64,000 bases of DNA from Sphaerisporangium sp. TRM90804 (GTDB lineage Bacteria; Actinomycetota; Actinomycetes; Streptosporangiales; Streptosporangiaceae): positions 1 through 64,000 of the forward strand of contig NZ_JARWAC010000013.1 of the NCBI RefSeq assembly GCF_029846175.1, in the 5' to 3' direction. Positions 17,910-26,430 of the stretch are shown here, one piece after another. The notes below the pieces were generated by a model. That model was not told where the DNA came from. It saw only the letters and a list, made by a program, of their open reading frames with translations, and made no database searches. The number at the start of each line of letters is the position of its first letter. Positions within the stretch are counted from its first letter, which is position 1. Both the position numbers and the translations under genes were made by a program.

Positions 17910-18067
17910 ATGGTGGCAGTGGAACTACTCGCGCGTAAGCAAATCCCACAACTTCTGCAAGATTCGGAAAATAGGCCCCATCCGGTGAACCAGGTCCCAG
18001 TGGACGCCGTACCTCCCCCTGACAAGCGCGCCTGAGGGATCGCGGGACAGGAAGGAGAAGCCGTTCA

Positions 18068-18709
18068 GTGAGTCGGCTCCAGCTCAAATCGATGCGGTTC
18101 GTCGAGGTACTCGGTGCCATCGCGTTCCTGGTCGTCGCCACCATCGCGGTCTTCGCCATCGCGCCCAACGCGATCAGGTCCGCGAGCGGCGCCTCCCCCG
18201 AGGACTGGACCATGACGGAGTCGGGGCCGCTCGGCCCCGCCGACCGGGACTTCCTGGTCAAGGTACGTCAGGCGGGCCTGTGGGAGATCCCGACCGGCCA
18301 GCAGGCGCAGGAGCGGGCGCGCAGCGCCCGCGTCAAGGAGGTCGGCCTCATGCTCGCCGCCGACCACACCAAGCTCGACGAGCAGGTCCGCGCGCTCGCG
18401 GCCAAGCTCAACGTGACGCTGCCCAGCACCGCCAGCACCGACCAGCAGGGATGGATGGCCGAGCTGTCCACCAAGGTCGGCGAGGAGTACGACCAGACGT
18501 TCGCCGACCGTCTGCGCTTCGCGCACGGCAAGGTGTTCGCCGTCGTGTCGGTGGTCCGAGCGGGCACCAAGAACGCCGAGATCCGCGCCTTCGCGCAGGT
18601 CGCGGTGGACGTCGTCATGAAGCACATGACCCTTCTGGAGAGCACGGGCAAGGTCGACTTCGCGGCCCTGCCCACGCCCCCGCCTCCCTCTCCGGCTCCC
18701 CCCAAGTAG
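18068..18709 (+). CDS. DUF4142-domain exported protein
   Basis: A 213-aa protein with one N-terminal hydrophobic segment (FVEVLGAIAFLVVATIAVFAI, residues ~11-31) acting as signal or anchor, then a helical DUF4142 domain (~55-195) with the usual LxAADHTKLDEQV stretch, and a Pro-rich tail. DUF4142 is a ferritin-like helical bundle found in exported proteins; its role is not established. GTG start with AGGAAGGAGAAG upstream. Divergent from the sigma/anti-sigma pair across 158 bp, so it could be a target of that sigma factor, which is speculation. Confidence 0.8.
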   Translation: MSRLQLKSMRFVEVLGAIAFLVVATIAVFAIAPNAIRSASGASPEDWTMTESGPLGPADRDFLVKVRQAGLWEIPTGQQAQERARSARVKEVGLMLAADHTKLDEQVRALAAKLNVTLPSTASTDQQGWMAELSTKVGEEYDQTFADRLRFAHGKVFAVVSVVRAGTKNAEIRAFAQVAVDVVMKHMTLLESTGKVDFAALPTPPPPSPAPPK

Positions 18710-18768
18710 GGGAGGGAGGCCGGGTACGCCCGCCCCGCCGGTGAGCCGCCCCCAAGGCTCCCGGCGTG

Positions 18769-18786
18769 GCCGGCCCCCGGGCCGGC
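18769..18786. terminator. GC hairpin between convergent genes
   Basis: An 8-bp perfect inverted repeat (GCCGGCCC at 18769-18776 with GGGCCGGC at 18779-18786) lies in the 138-bp gap between the convergent DUF4142 and GMC genes. The loop is too tight for all pairs to form at once. Position and composition fit a bidirectional terminator without T-run. Confidence 0.45.
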
Positions 18787-18847
18787 GGCCGATCGGCGGG
18801 GGGATCCACCTCCCCCCAAGCCGGTCGGCCGCCTCGGGGTTTCCGCC

Positions 18848-21268
18848 TCACCCCGGTCCGTAGACGTCCCAGAGCTGACCCACGAAGAACCTGCCGAACC
18901 TGGCCAGCGCGGACACCCCGCGCGGGCCCTCGGTGTGGAAGCTCTTCAGGGTCTCGGCGAGGTTCATGGGCTGGATGTGCAGCGTCCCCGCGCCGACCAC
19001 CCGGGCCCCGTCGTCCTCGTCTTCTGTGACGTGACCCTCCAGCAGACGCGTGTGGAGGGTCGAGGTGTCCAGCCACAGCCGGGTCGCCGGGCCGTGCCGG
19101 ACGTCCTTCACCCCCGCGAGGGTGCGCGGGCGGCCCTGGTCGTCGCTGAACCACAGCCGGTAGCGCATCTCGCGGTGGTCGGGCTCGTCGCCGGGCGCGA
19201 ACAGGTTGAACCATCCCCGCTCGACGGGGCGCCGCCCCCCGCATGAGGCGGCGTCCACCCACCCCTCGGCCCGCGCCAGGTGCGCGGGCTCGCCCAGGAA
19301 CCGGTCGACGTCGTCGACCGTGATGGTGAGCCGGAACTCGAACGCCTCGGCGTCCTCGCGGCCGGTCGCCCCGGCGAGGCGCGGCCCGCTCGTCCCCGGC
19401 GACAGCCGCCCGCGCATCTCCTCGGTGAACGAGAGCGAGGTGCGCTCGGCGTCCTCGACCGGGCTCGGCGTGTCGACCGGCGCGGCCATGCCCGCCGGCG
19501 CGCTCGCGAAGGTCATCAGAACCCGTCCCTCTTTCCTGTCGTGCCCTTTCGCACCCGGCCGCTTCTCCAGCAGCCGGGTGCACATGCGGTCGGCCAGCGC
19601 CGCGATCGTCAGCGACGGGTTCGGGCCGACCGGCCCCGGCAGCGCCGAGCCGTCGGCGATGTACAGGCCGGGCAGGTCGAACACCTCGCCGTAGGCGTCG
19701 CAGACGCCCTCGCCGGGGTGGCGCCCCATAGGCGTCCCGCCGAGCGGGTGCACCGTGATGATGCGCTTGCCCAGCCAGGCGGGCATGCCCGAATGCTCGG
19801 CGCCCAGCACGTCGGAGATGCGGCGCATCGTCGCGCGCAGCCGGTCGAAGTGCCGTTCGCTGGCCTCGCGGCTCCACTTGACGTCCAGCTTGCCGCCGCG
19901 CAGCCGCAGCTCACCGTCCGGCACGTCCCTGCCCATCCCCAGAAGGGGCAGGGACGTGCTCGAAAGCGCTCCCTCGCCGACCAGACCCGCGAGCTCCGCC
20001 GACAGGTTGTTGTCCTGTGTGACGAACGCCCGCATCCGGTCGGCGACGAAGCGGGCGGCACGCCGGATCTCCGCCCCCACGTCGGCGCCTTCCACGAGCC
20101 AGTCGAGGAAGGCCGGATATCCGCCGTCCTGGATGTACGCGCCGCGCCCGTCCTCGCCGGCGCCGTCCACCTCGTCCGCCAGCCGGATCGCGCTGGTGAT
20201 GACCGGCCCGTAGCTGGCGTTGATCGGACGCGTGCGGCTGCGGTCCTTGGCCCGCAGCAGGAAGGTCAGCAGGTCGCCGTTGCCGGAGAACCGGCTGCCC
20301 AGGGTGCCGCTCAGCCCGGGAAGCCACGGGCGGCTGCGCAGCAGCAGGTAGCTCGTGCCGTAGGTGCCCGCGGCCAGCACCAGGCGGTCGCACGTGATGA
20401 CGTGCGGGCCGTCGGCCGGGTGGTGACGGACGTACTCGACCTCGTAACCGCCGCCGTGCCGCCGCCTGATCTCCCGCACCTGGTGCATGGGGCGCAGGTC
20501 GGCGCCCTCGTGCCGGGCCGCCGACAGGTAGGTGTGGTCGAGGCTGTTCTTGGCGCCGTCGTTGCAGCCAATGTTGCACTCGCCGCACAGCCGGCAGGTC
20601 CTGCGCGGCACGCCGTGCAGGTTGGGGTACTCGGCCTCGGCCAGCGGCAGGCCCAAGGACGGCCGCGCGCCCGGCGAGGCGGCGAAGCTGATCGCCAGCG
20701 GCGGCAGGCTCCAGTCGAGCCCCAGCTCGGCCGCGGCGTCCTGCATCGCCCGCGTCTTCGGGGTGTCGGAGTAGGCGGGATCGTCCACCGGGTAGGGCGC
20801 GACGCCGATCATCTTCTCGACGGCGTCGTAGTGCGGGTCGAGATCGGCGCGGTTCACCGGCCACGACTCGTAGCCGCCCCCCGGCAGCCCCTCCTCGTGC
20901 ACGAACCACTGCTCGTCCTTGCGCAGCAGCACGTTGGCGTAGATCAGCGACCCGCCGCCCAGCCCGCTGGAGACCACCGAGTCGCAGCCGCCGAAGCTCC
21001 ACACGTCGTACATGCCGTAGTGGCCGGCGTCCGGGTCCCAGAACGCCTTGCCCATCTCGGCGGGGCTGCGCGGGAACGTGCCGGGCGCGTACGCGCGCCC
21101 CCGCTCCAGCACGACCACCGACAGCCCCGCCGATGCCAGGCGGTACGCCGCGACCGACCCCCCGAACCCCGAGCCGACCACCACGACGTCCGCGTGCTCC
21201 CCCCCGGCCGGGCCCCGCCCCCCCGCGGGGCCCGGCCCCCGCCGGGTACTGCTTCCAGATGTGGTCAT
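18848..21268 (-). CDS. GMC-family (cholesterol-oxidase-like) FAD oxidoreductase
   Basis: An 806-aa flavoenzyme. The dinucleotide-binding motif VVVGSGFGGSVAAYRLASAG sits at ~29-48. GMC features follow: SSGLGGGSLIYANVL near 105, a Cys-rich segment CRLCGECNIGCNDG near 215, and the C-terminal catalytic region with HPLGGTPMGR and NPSLTIAALADR. This arrangement is that of bacterial cholesterol-oxidase-like GMC proteins. Beyond residue ~570 there is an extra ~230-residue C-terminal domain, probably beta-rich, not found in classic enzymes. It lies 7 bp downstream of an alpha/beta hydrolase on the same strand, suggesting joint action on an ester or sterol substrate. The substrate is not determined. 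Confidence 0.85.
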   Translation of the reverse strand: MTTSGSSTRRGPGPAGGRGPAGGEHADVVVVGSGFGGSVAAYRLASAGLSVVVLERGRAYAPGTFPRSPAEMGKAFWDPDAGHYGMYDVWSFGGCDSVVSSGLGGGSLIYANVLLRKDEQWFVHEEGLPGGGYESWPVNRADLDPHYDAVEKMIGVAPYPVDDPAYSDTPKTRAMQDAAAELGLDWSLPPLAISFAASPGARPSLGLPLAEAEYPNLHGVPRRTCRLCGECNIGCNDGAKNSLDHTYLSAARHEGADLRPMHQVREIRRRHGGGYEVEYVRHHPADGPHVITCDRLVLAAGTYGTSYLLLRSRPWLPGLSGTLGSRFSGNGDLLTFLLRAKDRSRTRPINASYGPVITSAIRLADEVDGAGEDGRGAYIQDGGYPAFLDWLVEGADVGAEIRRAARFVADRMRAFVTQDNNLSAELAGLVGEGALSSTSLPLLGMGRDVPDGELRLRGGKLDVKWSREASERHFDRLRATMRRISDVLGAEHSGMPAWLGKRIITVHPLGGTPMGRHPGEGVCDAYGEVFDLPGLYIADGSALPGPVGPNPSLTIAALADRMCTRLLEKRPGAKGHDRKEGRVLMTFASAPAGMAAPVDTPSPVEDAERTSLSFTEEMRGRLSPGTSGPRLAGATGREDAEAFEFRLTITVDDVDRFLGEPAHLARAEGWVDAASCGGRRPVERGWFNLFAPGDEPDHREMRYRLWFSDDQGRPRTLAGVKDVRHGPATRLWLDTSTLHTRLLEGHVTEDEDDGARVVGAGTLHIQPMNLAETLKSFHTEGPRGVSALARFGRFFVGQLWDVYGPG

Positions 21269-21275
21269 GACGGGC

Positions 21276-22376
21276 TCAGCCGGAGTGGCGCTTGAGGAAG
21301 TCGAGGATCCGCGGGAACACGTCGACGTGGGCGTTCTTGCCGATCAGCGTGTCGATGTGGCCGTAACCGGGGATCACCTGCAGCTCGTGGCGCCCGGGCG
21401 CGAGCCTGGACATGTGCCGGTGGCAGACGACGTTCGAGTCGGTGAACACGTTGTTGCGGTCACCGGTGACGAACAGCACGGGAGTGTCGGCCCCGCCCGC
21501 CGCGGCGAGGTAGTCGTCGGGCAGGCCGGCGTGCGACGGGGTGCCCGGGTCGCACTTCACCGCCCGCCCGGCCGCCACCATCTTGGCGATGTGCCGGTAG
21601 TACGCCACGTCGGCCGCGCCGTTCAGGTCGGCGAGCCGCTGGTGGACGTGCGTCTCCCGCGCGATGTTGCCGTGGCGGTACATCGCCGGCTTGCCGCTGC
21701 CCCACATGAAGCTCTGCATGTGGCACGCGGGCTCGCGGCACTCGGGATGGAACAGCGACAGCGCCCGGGCCAGCAGCCATCGCCGGCTGAACGGCGGCGC
21801 GTCGTGGAACCGCGGGTCGAGATACGGCAGCCCCAGGCCGTGTTCCAGGAGGAAGGGACCGTAGCGGAGCTTGACGCGGGCCCAGGCGGGGACCCGCGGG
21901 GTCAGCCCCACGCTGTTGGCGACCATGCTGGACACGCCTTCCAGCGCGCCGCCGAACAGGCTCATCTGGAACGACACCGACCCCAGGCAATGCGCGATGA
22001 CGTGGATCCGCCGTGCCCCAACGTGACGGCGGAGCTCGGTCATGGCTGCCGGGTGGTCGAACGCCGCGATGTCGTCCAGCGTGTGCCGCCGGGTCTCCAT
22101 GTTGTAGGGGAACCGGCCGCTCATGCGGAAGTCCAGCGCCCAGACGTCGCCGAAACCGCTGTCCAGCAGGAAGCTCACCAGGTTCCGGTGCTCCGGCATG
22201 ATGAACATGTCGCTGGACGAGGTCAGCCCGTGGACGAGCAGCACGACGTCGTCGGCGTCGGCGGCGTGGAACCGCGTCAGCGTCAGGCCGAGCTCGTCCT
22301 CGGTCGCGAAAGGATGCACCGACACCTCGGCGCCCCGCACGCCGTCCAGCGTGTACCGAGGGATGCGATGCTCCAT
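21276..22376 (-). CDS. Alpha/beta hydrolase with a Cys nucleophile elbow
   Basis: A 366-aa alpha/beta-fold hydrolase. LLVHGLTSSSDMF (residues ~46-58) gives the oxyanion loop. The nucleophile elbow reads AHCLGS (128-133), so Cys130 replaces the usual Ser, as in PHA synthases and dienelactone hydrolases. A catalytic Asp is likely in VTGDRNNVF and the His in GYGHIDTLIG. No signal peptide. Good ribosome site (AGGAGG) before the ATG. The GMC gene follows after 7 bp, forming an operon. Some actinobacterial proteins carry GMC and hydrolase parts together, which supports a common pathway; that is recalled family knowledge. Confidence 0.8.
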   Translation of the reverse strand: MEHRIPRYTLDGVRGAEVSVHPFATEDELGLTLTRFHAADADDVVLLVHGLTSSSDMFIMPEHRNLVSFLLDSGFGDVWALDFRMSGRFPYNMETRRHTLDDIAAFDHPAAMTELRRHVGARRIHVIAHCLGSVSFQMSLFGGALEGVSSMVANSVGLTPRVPAWARVKLRYGPFLLEHGLGLPYLDPRFHDAPPFSRRWLLARALSLFHPECREPACHMQSFMWGSGKPAMYRHGNIARETHVHQRLADLNGAADVAYYRHIAKMVAAGRAVKCDPGTPSHAGLPDDYLAAAGGADTPVLFVTGDRNNVFTDSNVVCHRHMSRLAPGRHELQVIPGYGHIDTLIGKNAHVDVFPRILDFLKRHSG

Positions 22377-22449
22377 CGTGACCGTCCTCCTGTGGTGACC
22401 CGCTCCAACAATGCCAACCGCCCGGTGTGGGCGGCATCGTGGAAACCCC

Positions 22450-22481
22450 GTACATAAGACGCGACCCGGTACGTGAGACGC
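22450..22481. promoter_or_regulatory. Direct repeat upstream of the hydrolase-GMC operon
   Basis: Two 13-bp direct repeats (GTACATAAGACGC at 22450-22462 and GTACGTGAGACGC at 22469-22481) are spaced 19 bp apart, about two helical turns on the same DNA face. They lie between the LAL regulator stop and the hydrolase start. They could be a binding site for that regulator; there is no direct evidence. Confidence 0.35.
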
Positions 22482-22485
22482 CGGA

Positions 22486-25410
22486 TCAGGGGCCGCGGTT
22501 CAGCTTGGTGGCCACCCCGACCCGGGAGGAGACGCCGAGTTTGGCGAAGACGTGCGACAGGTGGGTCTCCACGGTGCGCACGCTGAGGAAAAGCTGCTCG
22601 GCGACCTGCTGGTTGGTGAGCCCCTCGGCGACCAACGCGGCGATCTCCGCCTCCCGGGGCGACAGCCCGTGCGGGGCGCCGCCCTGCCCGCCCTGCCCGC
22701 TCGCGCCGCCCGGCCCGGTGGCCGAGACCCGCACGCCGAGGCGGCGCTGCTCGCGCACGGCCTGGGCCTCCAGACCCCAGGCGCCGGCGGTGTGGAAGAT
22801 CTCGGTGGCCTGCCGCAGGTGGGCGCGGGCCTGGCGCTTGTCGCCGGCCTCGCCGTAGGCCATGCCGGCGGTGAGCAGGGCACGTCCGGCGTCGATCATC
22901 CGGCCCCCGTCGGTCAGGACGCGGGCGGCCTCGGCGGCGTGCTCGGCGGCGGCGGCCGGGTCGGTGGCGCGCAGGGCGTGCGCGCGGGCCAGCGGGATGA
23001 GGCCGGAGAAGCCCGGCAGCGGGTCGACGTACTCCAGCGCCCGGTCGGCCCAGAACGCGGCCTCGGCCGGACGGCCGCGCGCGGCCTCGGCCTGGGCGAC
23101 GATCTCACACGTCGCCAGCAGCGTGCCCCGGTCGACGCGCGGGTTGCGGAAGCCGTCGCAGGCCTCGAGCACGGCCGTGACGCCCTCGTCCAGGCGGCCG
23201 GCCACGATCAGCGCGACGCCGCGGGCCTGCCGGGCCATGTCGGCCCAGACCTCCCCGGCGCCCACGCCCGTCGCGACCGCCTCGTCGCCGGCGCGCAGCG
23301 CGGCCTCGTGGTCGCCCGACCAGGCCGAGGCCAGGCACACCTGGGTGAGCGCGAAGACGAGCTGCTGCCCCGACTCCAGCAGGCGGGCGCCCTCGACCGA
23401 CTCCTCGATGGTCGCCAGCGCCTCGGGCAGCCGGCCCAGGACGCCCAGGGTGCGGGCCTTGCCCGCCAGCAGGTTGGTCAGGATGTAGGTCTGCCCGGTG
23501 GCGCGGGCCACCGAGACCGCGCGGTCGAAGTGCCGCAGGGCCACCGAGTAGCGTCCCAGGTTGGTCTCGGCCCAGCACAGCCACGCCACCGCGTCCAGCC
23601 ACTCGGCCAGGTGCTCGTCCAGCGCGGTGACGATGAGGCCGTCGGCGGCGTCGGCGAAGCGCAGCGCCTCCTCCAGCATGCCGGCGGCGTAGGCGGGCAT
23701 CGGCCGCAGAGCGGCGACGGCCATGGCCAGGCCGGGCTCCCAGTCGTCGGCGGAGTCGGGCATGAGGTCGAGCACGGCTTGGGCGGCGCGGAAGTCGACG
23801 CGCATCATGCTCTCGGCGACCAGGCGCATCCGCAGCGGGATCGCGGCGGCGGCGCGGGGGTCGGGCATGCGGCGCAGTTCGTCCAGCAGCAGGGCCCGCG
23901 CCTCGTGCGGGCGGTCGAGCTGGCGTTCCATCAGCGCGCAGATGCGCGCGGCCCTGGCCCGGCGGGCGTGCTCGCCGACGGGCAGCAGCCGCAGCAGCTC
24001 GCGCGCGGTGTCGCGGCCCTCGGCCAGCCGGCCGCTGACCCCCTGGGCGCGGCTGAGCTCCATGAGCAGCTCCAGCCGGTCCTCCAGCCGCGCGGGGTCC
24101 TCGGGCATCAGGTCCAGCGCCTTGCGCAGCCAGTGCGCCGCGGTCACCGGCGCCTGCGGGGCCACCGCGCGCGCCGCCTCGATCAGCGTGGCGATGGCCC
24201 GCTGGTCGCCGAAGGAGCCGGACCGCTCGAAGTGGTGCGCCTGGACGGTGGCCGGCGCGCCCAGGGTGGCCAGGTGCGCGGCCAGCCGGGCGTGCGCGGC
24301 GAGCTGCCACCCGGCCGCCGTCGACTCGTACGCCGCCTGGCGCACCAGCGGGTGGCGAAACCGGAAACGGCCCGCCACCGGGCGCACGATGTCACGGGCC
24401 ACCAGCTCGTTCAGCGCCTCCAGCGCCGTGGCCAGCGGCACCTGCGCGGTCACAGCCGCAAGTGCGGGCTCGAACTCATCCGCGGTCACCGCCGCGGCCT
24501 GCGCGATCAGCAGCGACCCCGGCGACAGGTCGCCCAGCTCCACCTGCAACGCCGCCCGCACCGTCGGCGGCAGCTCGCCCACCGAGAGCTGCCCCATGCG
24601 GGCCAGCGCCTCCAGGTAGAACGGGTTGCCGCCGCTGGCCTCGTACAACGCCCTGCGGCGCGTGCCGTTGACCTGTGGCCCCAGGAACTCCTCCACCTCG
24701 GCCTGGTTCAGCGGGCCGACGGTGACCTGACGGCCGTTGGCGCCGGCGGTGCGCACCAGCGCGGCCAGGCGCGGGGCGACCTGCGCGGGACGGTAGGCCA
24801 CCACGACCAGCACCCGGCCGCGCGGCGGGTGGCGCACCAGGTGGTCCAGGAACTCCGCCGAGCTGTCGTCGGCCCAGTGCACGTCGTCCAGGATCAGCGC
24901 CAGCCCGCGCGGGCCGGCCAGCTCGTCGACGAGCTGGCGCAGCGCCCGGTACAGCCGGTAGCGGACCATGCCGCTCTGGTCGTCCTCGTCGGGCTCGTCG
25001 TCGGGAACGTTCTCGGCCAGCTTGGCGGCCAGCGCCGGGAACACCGACGCCAGCTGCCGGGCCTGCGCCGTTCTGAGCCGGCCCGCCAGCTCGTCGCGGC
25101 TGGCCTCCAGGTGGTCGTCCAGCGCGTCGATCAGCACGCTGAACGGCATGATCTGCTCGAACTCGGCGGCCCTGCCCCACAACGTGGCCAGCCCCCGGCC
25201 GGCGGCCAGCGACGACAGCTCCGCCAGCAGCCGGGTCTTGCCCGCGCCGGGCTCGCCCACCACCGCCATGAACTCGAACCCACGGGCGACCGTCGCATCG
25301 ACGGCCTGTGCGAAGGCGTGCAGCGCGTCACGACGGCCGACGAGAGGGGTGCCGCCGGAGAACGCCACCCCGGCTCCCTCGCCCGGCGGCAGACTGTCAC
25401 GACCGTTCAT
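22486..25410 (-). CDS. LAL-type LuxR transcriptional regulator (AAA ATPase)
   Basis: A 974-aa large ATP-binding LuxR regulator (MalT/LAL class). Residues ~20-300 are an ATPase with Walker A VVGEPGAGKTRLL and Walker B LALILDDVHWAD. The middle ~500 residues are TPR-like helical repeats that usually bind the inducer. The C-terminal LuxR HTH reads LSPREAEIAALVAEGLTNQQVAEQL with VRTVETHLSHVFAKLGV. Start ATG 25410 is preferred over an upstream TTG at 25458; the ribosome site is weak. It precedes the hydrolase-GMC pair on the same strand, so it may be their activator. Confidence 0.88.
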   Translation of the reverse strand: MNGRDSLPPGEGAGVAFSGGTPLVGRRDALHAFAQAVDATVARGFEFMAVVGEPGAGKTRLLAELSSLAAGRGLATLWGRAAEFEQIMPFSVLIDALDDHLEASRDELAGRLRTAQARQLASVFPALAAKLAENVPDDEPDEDDQSGMVRYRLYRALRQLVDELAGPRGLALILDDVHWADDSSAEFLDHLVRHPPRGRVLVVVAYRPAQVAPRLAALVRTAGANGRQVTVGPLNQAEVEEFLGPQVNGTRRRALYEASGGNPFYLEALARMGQLSVGELPPTVRAALQVELGDLSPGSLLIAQAAAVTADEFEPALAAVTAQVPLATALEALNELVARDIVRPVAGRFRFRHPLVRQAAYESTAAGWQLAAHARLAAHLATLGAPATVQAHHFERSGSFGDQRAIATLIEAARAVAPQAPVTAAHWLRKALDLMPEDPARLEDRLELLMELSRAQGVSGRLAEGRDTARELLRLLPVGEHARRARAARICALMERQLDRPHEARALLLDELRRMPDPRAAAAIPLRMRLVAESMMRVDFRAAQAVLDLMPDSADDWEPGLAMAVAALRPMPAYAAGMLEEALRFADAADGLIVTALDEHLAEWLDAVAWLCWAETNLGRYSVALRHFDRAVSVARATGQTYILTNLLAGKARTLGVLGRLPEALATIEESVEGARLLESGQQLVFALTQVCLASAWSGDHEAALRAGDEAVATGVGAGEVWADMARQARGVALIVAGRLDEGVTAVLEACDGFRNPRVDRGTLLATCEIVAQAEAARGRPAEAAFWADRALEYVDPLPGFSGLIPLARAHALRATDPAAAAEHAAEAARVLTDGGRMIDAGRALLTAGMAYGEAGDKRQARAHLRQATEIFHTAGAWGLEAQAVREQRRLGVRVSATGPGGASGQGGQGGAPHGLSPREAEIAALVAEGLTNQQVAEQLFLSVRTVETHLSHVFAKLGVSSRVGVATKLNRGP

Positions 25411-25634
25411 GTCTGTACCCCACAGCGAGACGGAACACCACGAACAGCCCCGCCGCAATCCAATTGTGGGCGCAACTTCGTACGGGCTCCCGGGGGAGCC
25501 CCGATGTTCATGGCCGAGGGCGGACCGTACGGCTACCCCCGGAGCATGATTTTGGCGTAATACTGGCCGGTAGCGTGCAAATCATCCTGATCAAACCGAT
25601 TCCGCCCAGGATGCCTGCGATTCTCGCCAGTCCG

Positions 25635-26312
25635 CTACCCTTTTGTGGCGAATTTTTCCCGACCGGAATGGACCCGCTCGGTCTGCGGGCCCGACCGCGA
25701 CGGGAGTGAGCGCAGGCCACGCATGGCGATCGCCACTCCCTGGCGGGCCGCGGCCGCGATCTCGGGCAGGGAGTCGCCGCGGTCGCGGGCGGCCACCGCC
25801 GCCATCGTCGCCGCGCCGACGAAGGCGCCGACCGCCGCGGCGGCCTCGACGGGATCGACCTCGTCGGGGCAGGCCCGGCGCAGCGCCTCGGCCACCTCGC
25901 GCTGGACGTCGAAGAGCACGTGCAGCGCCCGCGCCTCCAGGGCCGGCACCGTCATGATCAGGCGGGTGCGCGCCGCGGCCAGCTCCAGCGCCCGCTCACC
26001 CGTCGTCTCCTCCGGGACGAGCGTCGCCTCGGCCAGCCGGGGGAGCAGCTCGACCAGGGTCTCCTCCGGGCGCCGCTCGGCGATGACGGCGAGAGCGCGC
26101 TCCACCCTGGCCCGGGTGTCGTGGAAGACCACGTCCTCCTTGCTGGCGAAGTAGCTGAAGAACGTGCGTGTCGAGACGTCGACGGAGGCCGCGATCTCGG
26201 CCACGGTGGTCTCCTCGTAGCCCTTCAGCTCGAACAGCCGCACGGCGGCCTCGACCAGCGCGTGCCGCGTGCGCAGCTTCTTGCGTTCTCTCAACCCCGT
26301 CCCGGGCGCCAT
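25635..26312 (-). CDS. TetR-family transcriptional regulator
   Basis: A 225-aa TetR regulator. The N-terminal HTH spans ~12-58 (RHALVEAAVRLFELKGYEET, then VAEIAASVDVSTRTFFSYF). The C-terminal ligand domain is helical and Ala-rich, with no homology I can name. It is divergent from the P450-ferredoxin operon across 118 bp, the usual layout for a repressor of that operon and itself. A TAAAGT -10 lies 6 nt upstream of the ATG (26324-26319), so its mRNA may be leaderless. A small palindrome overlaps that promoter. Confidence 0.88.
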   Translation of the reverse strand: MAPGTGLRERKKLRTRHALVEAAVRLFELKGYEETTVAEIAASVDVSTRTFFSYFASKEDVVFHDTRARVERALAVIAERRPEETLVELLPRLAEATLVPEETTGERALELAAARTRLIMTVPALEARALHVLFDVQREVAEALRRACPDEVDPVEAAAAVGAFVGAATMAAVAARDRGDSLPEIAAAARQGVAIAMRGLRSLPSRSGPQTERVHSGREKFATKG

Positions 26313-26326
26313 GGGCGAACTTTACT

Positions 26327-26337
26327 ACATCAGATGT
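26327..26337. promoter_or_regulatory. Candidate TetR operator
   Basis: A perfect short palindrome, ACATC-A-GATGT, sits immediately upstream of the putative tetR -10, in the shared tetR/P450 intergenic region. Its arms are short for a TetR operator (usually 15 bp or more), so this is a tentative site. Confidence 0.4.
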
Positions 26338-26430
26338 TTCTTTTCACCGATTGCAATTTCGCAGCCGGTACTGTTCTGTGGACGGCAGGAAGGGTCATCC
26401 CGTCCAGGCCTTCGAATGAGGAGCCGCGCC

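Noticed and set aside
17915-17935. GGAAC...CGTAA as an ECF promoter near the sigma gene
   Set aside because: The two elements are only about 8 bp apart; ECF promoters need roughly 16-17 bp.
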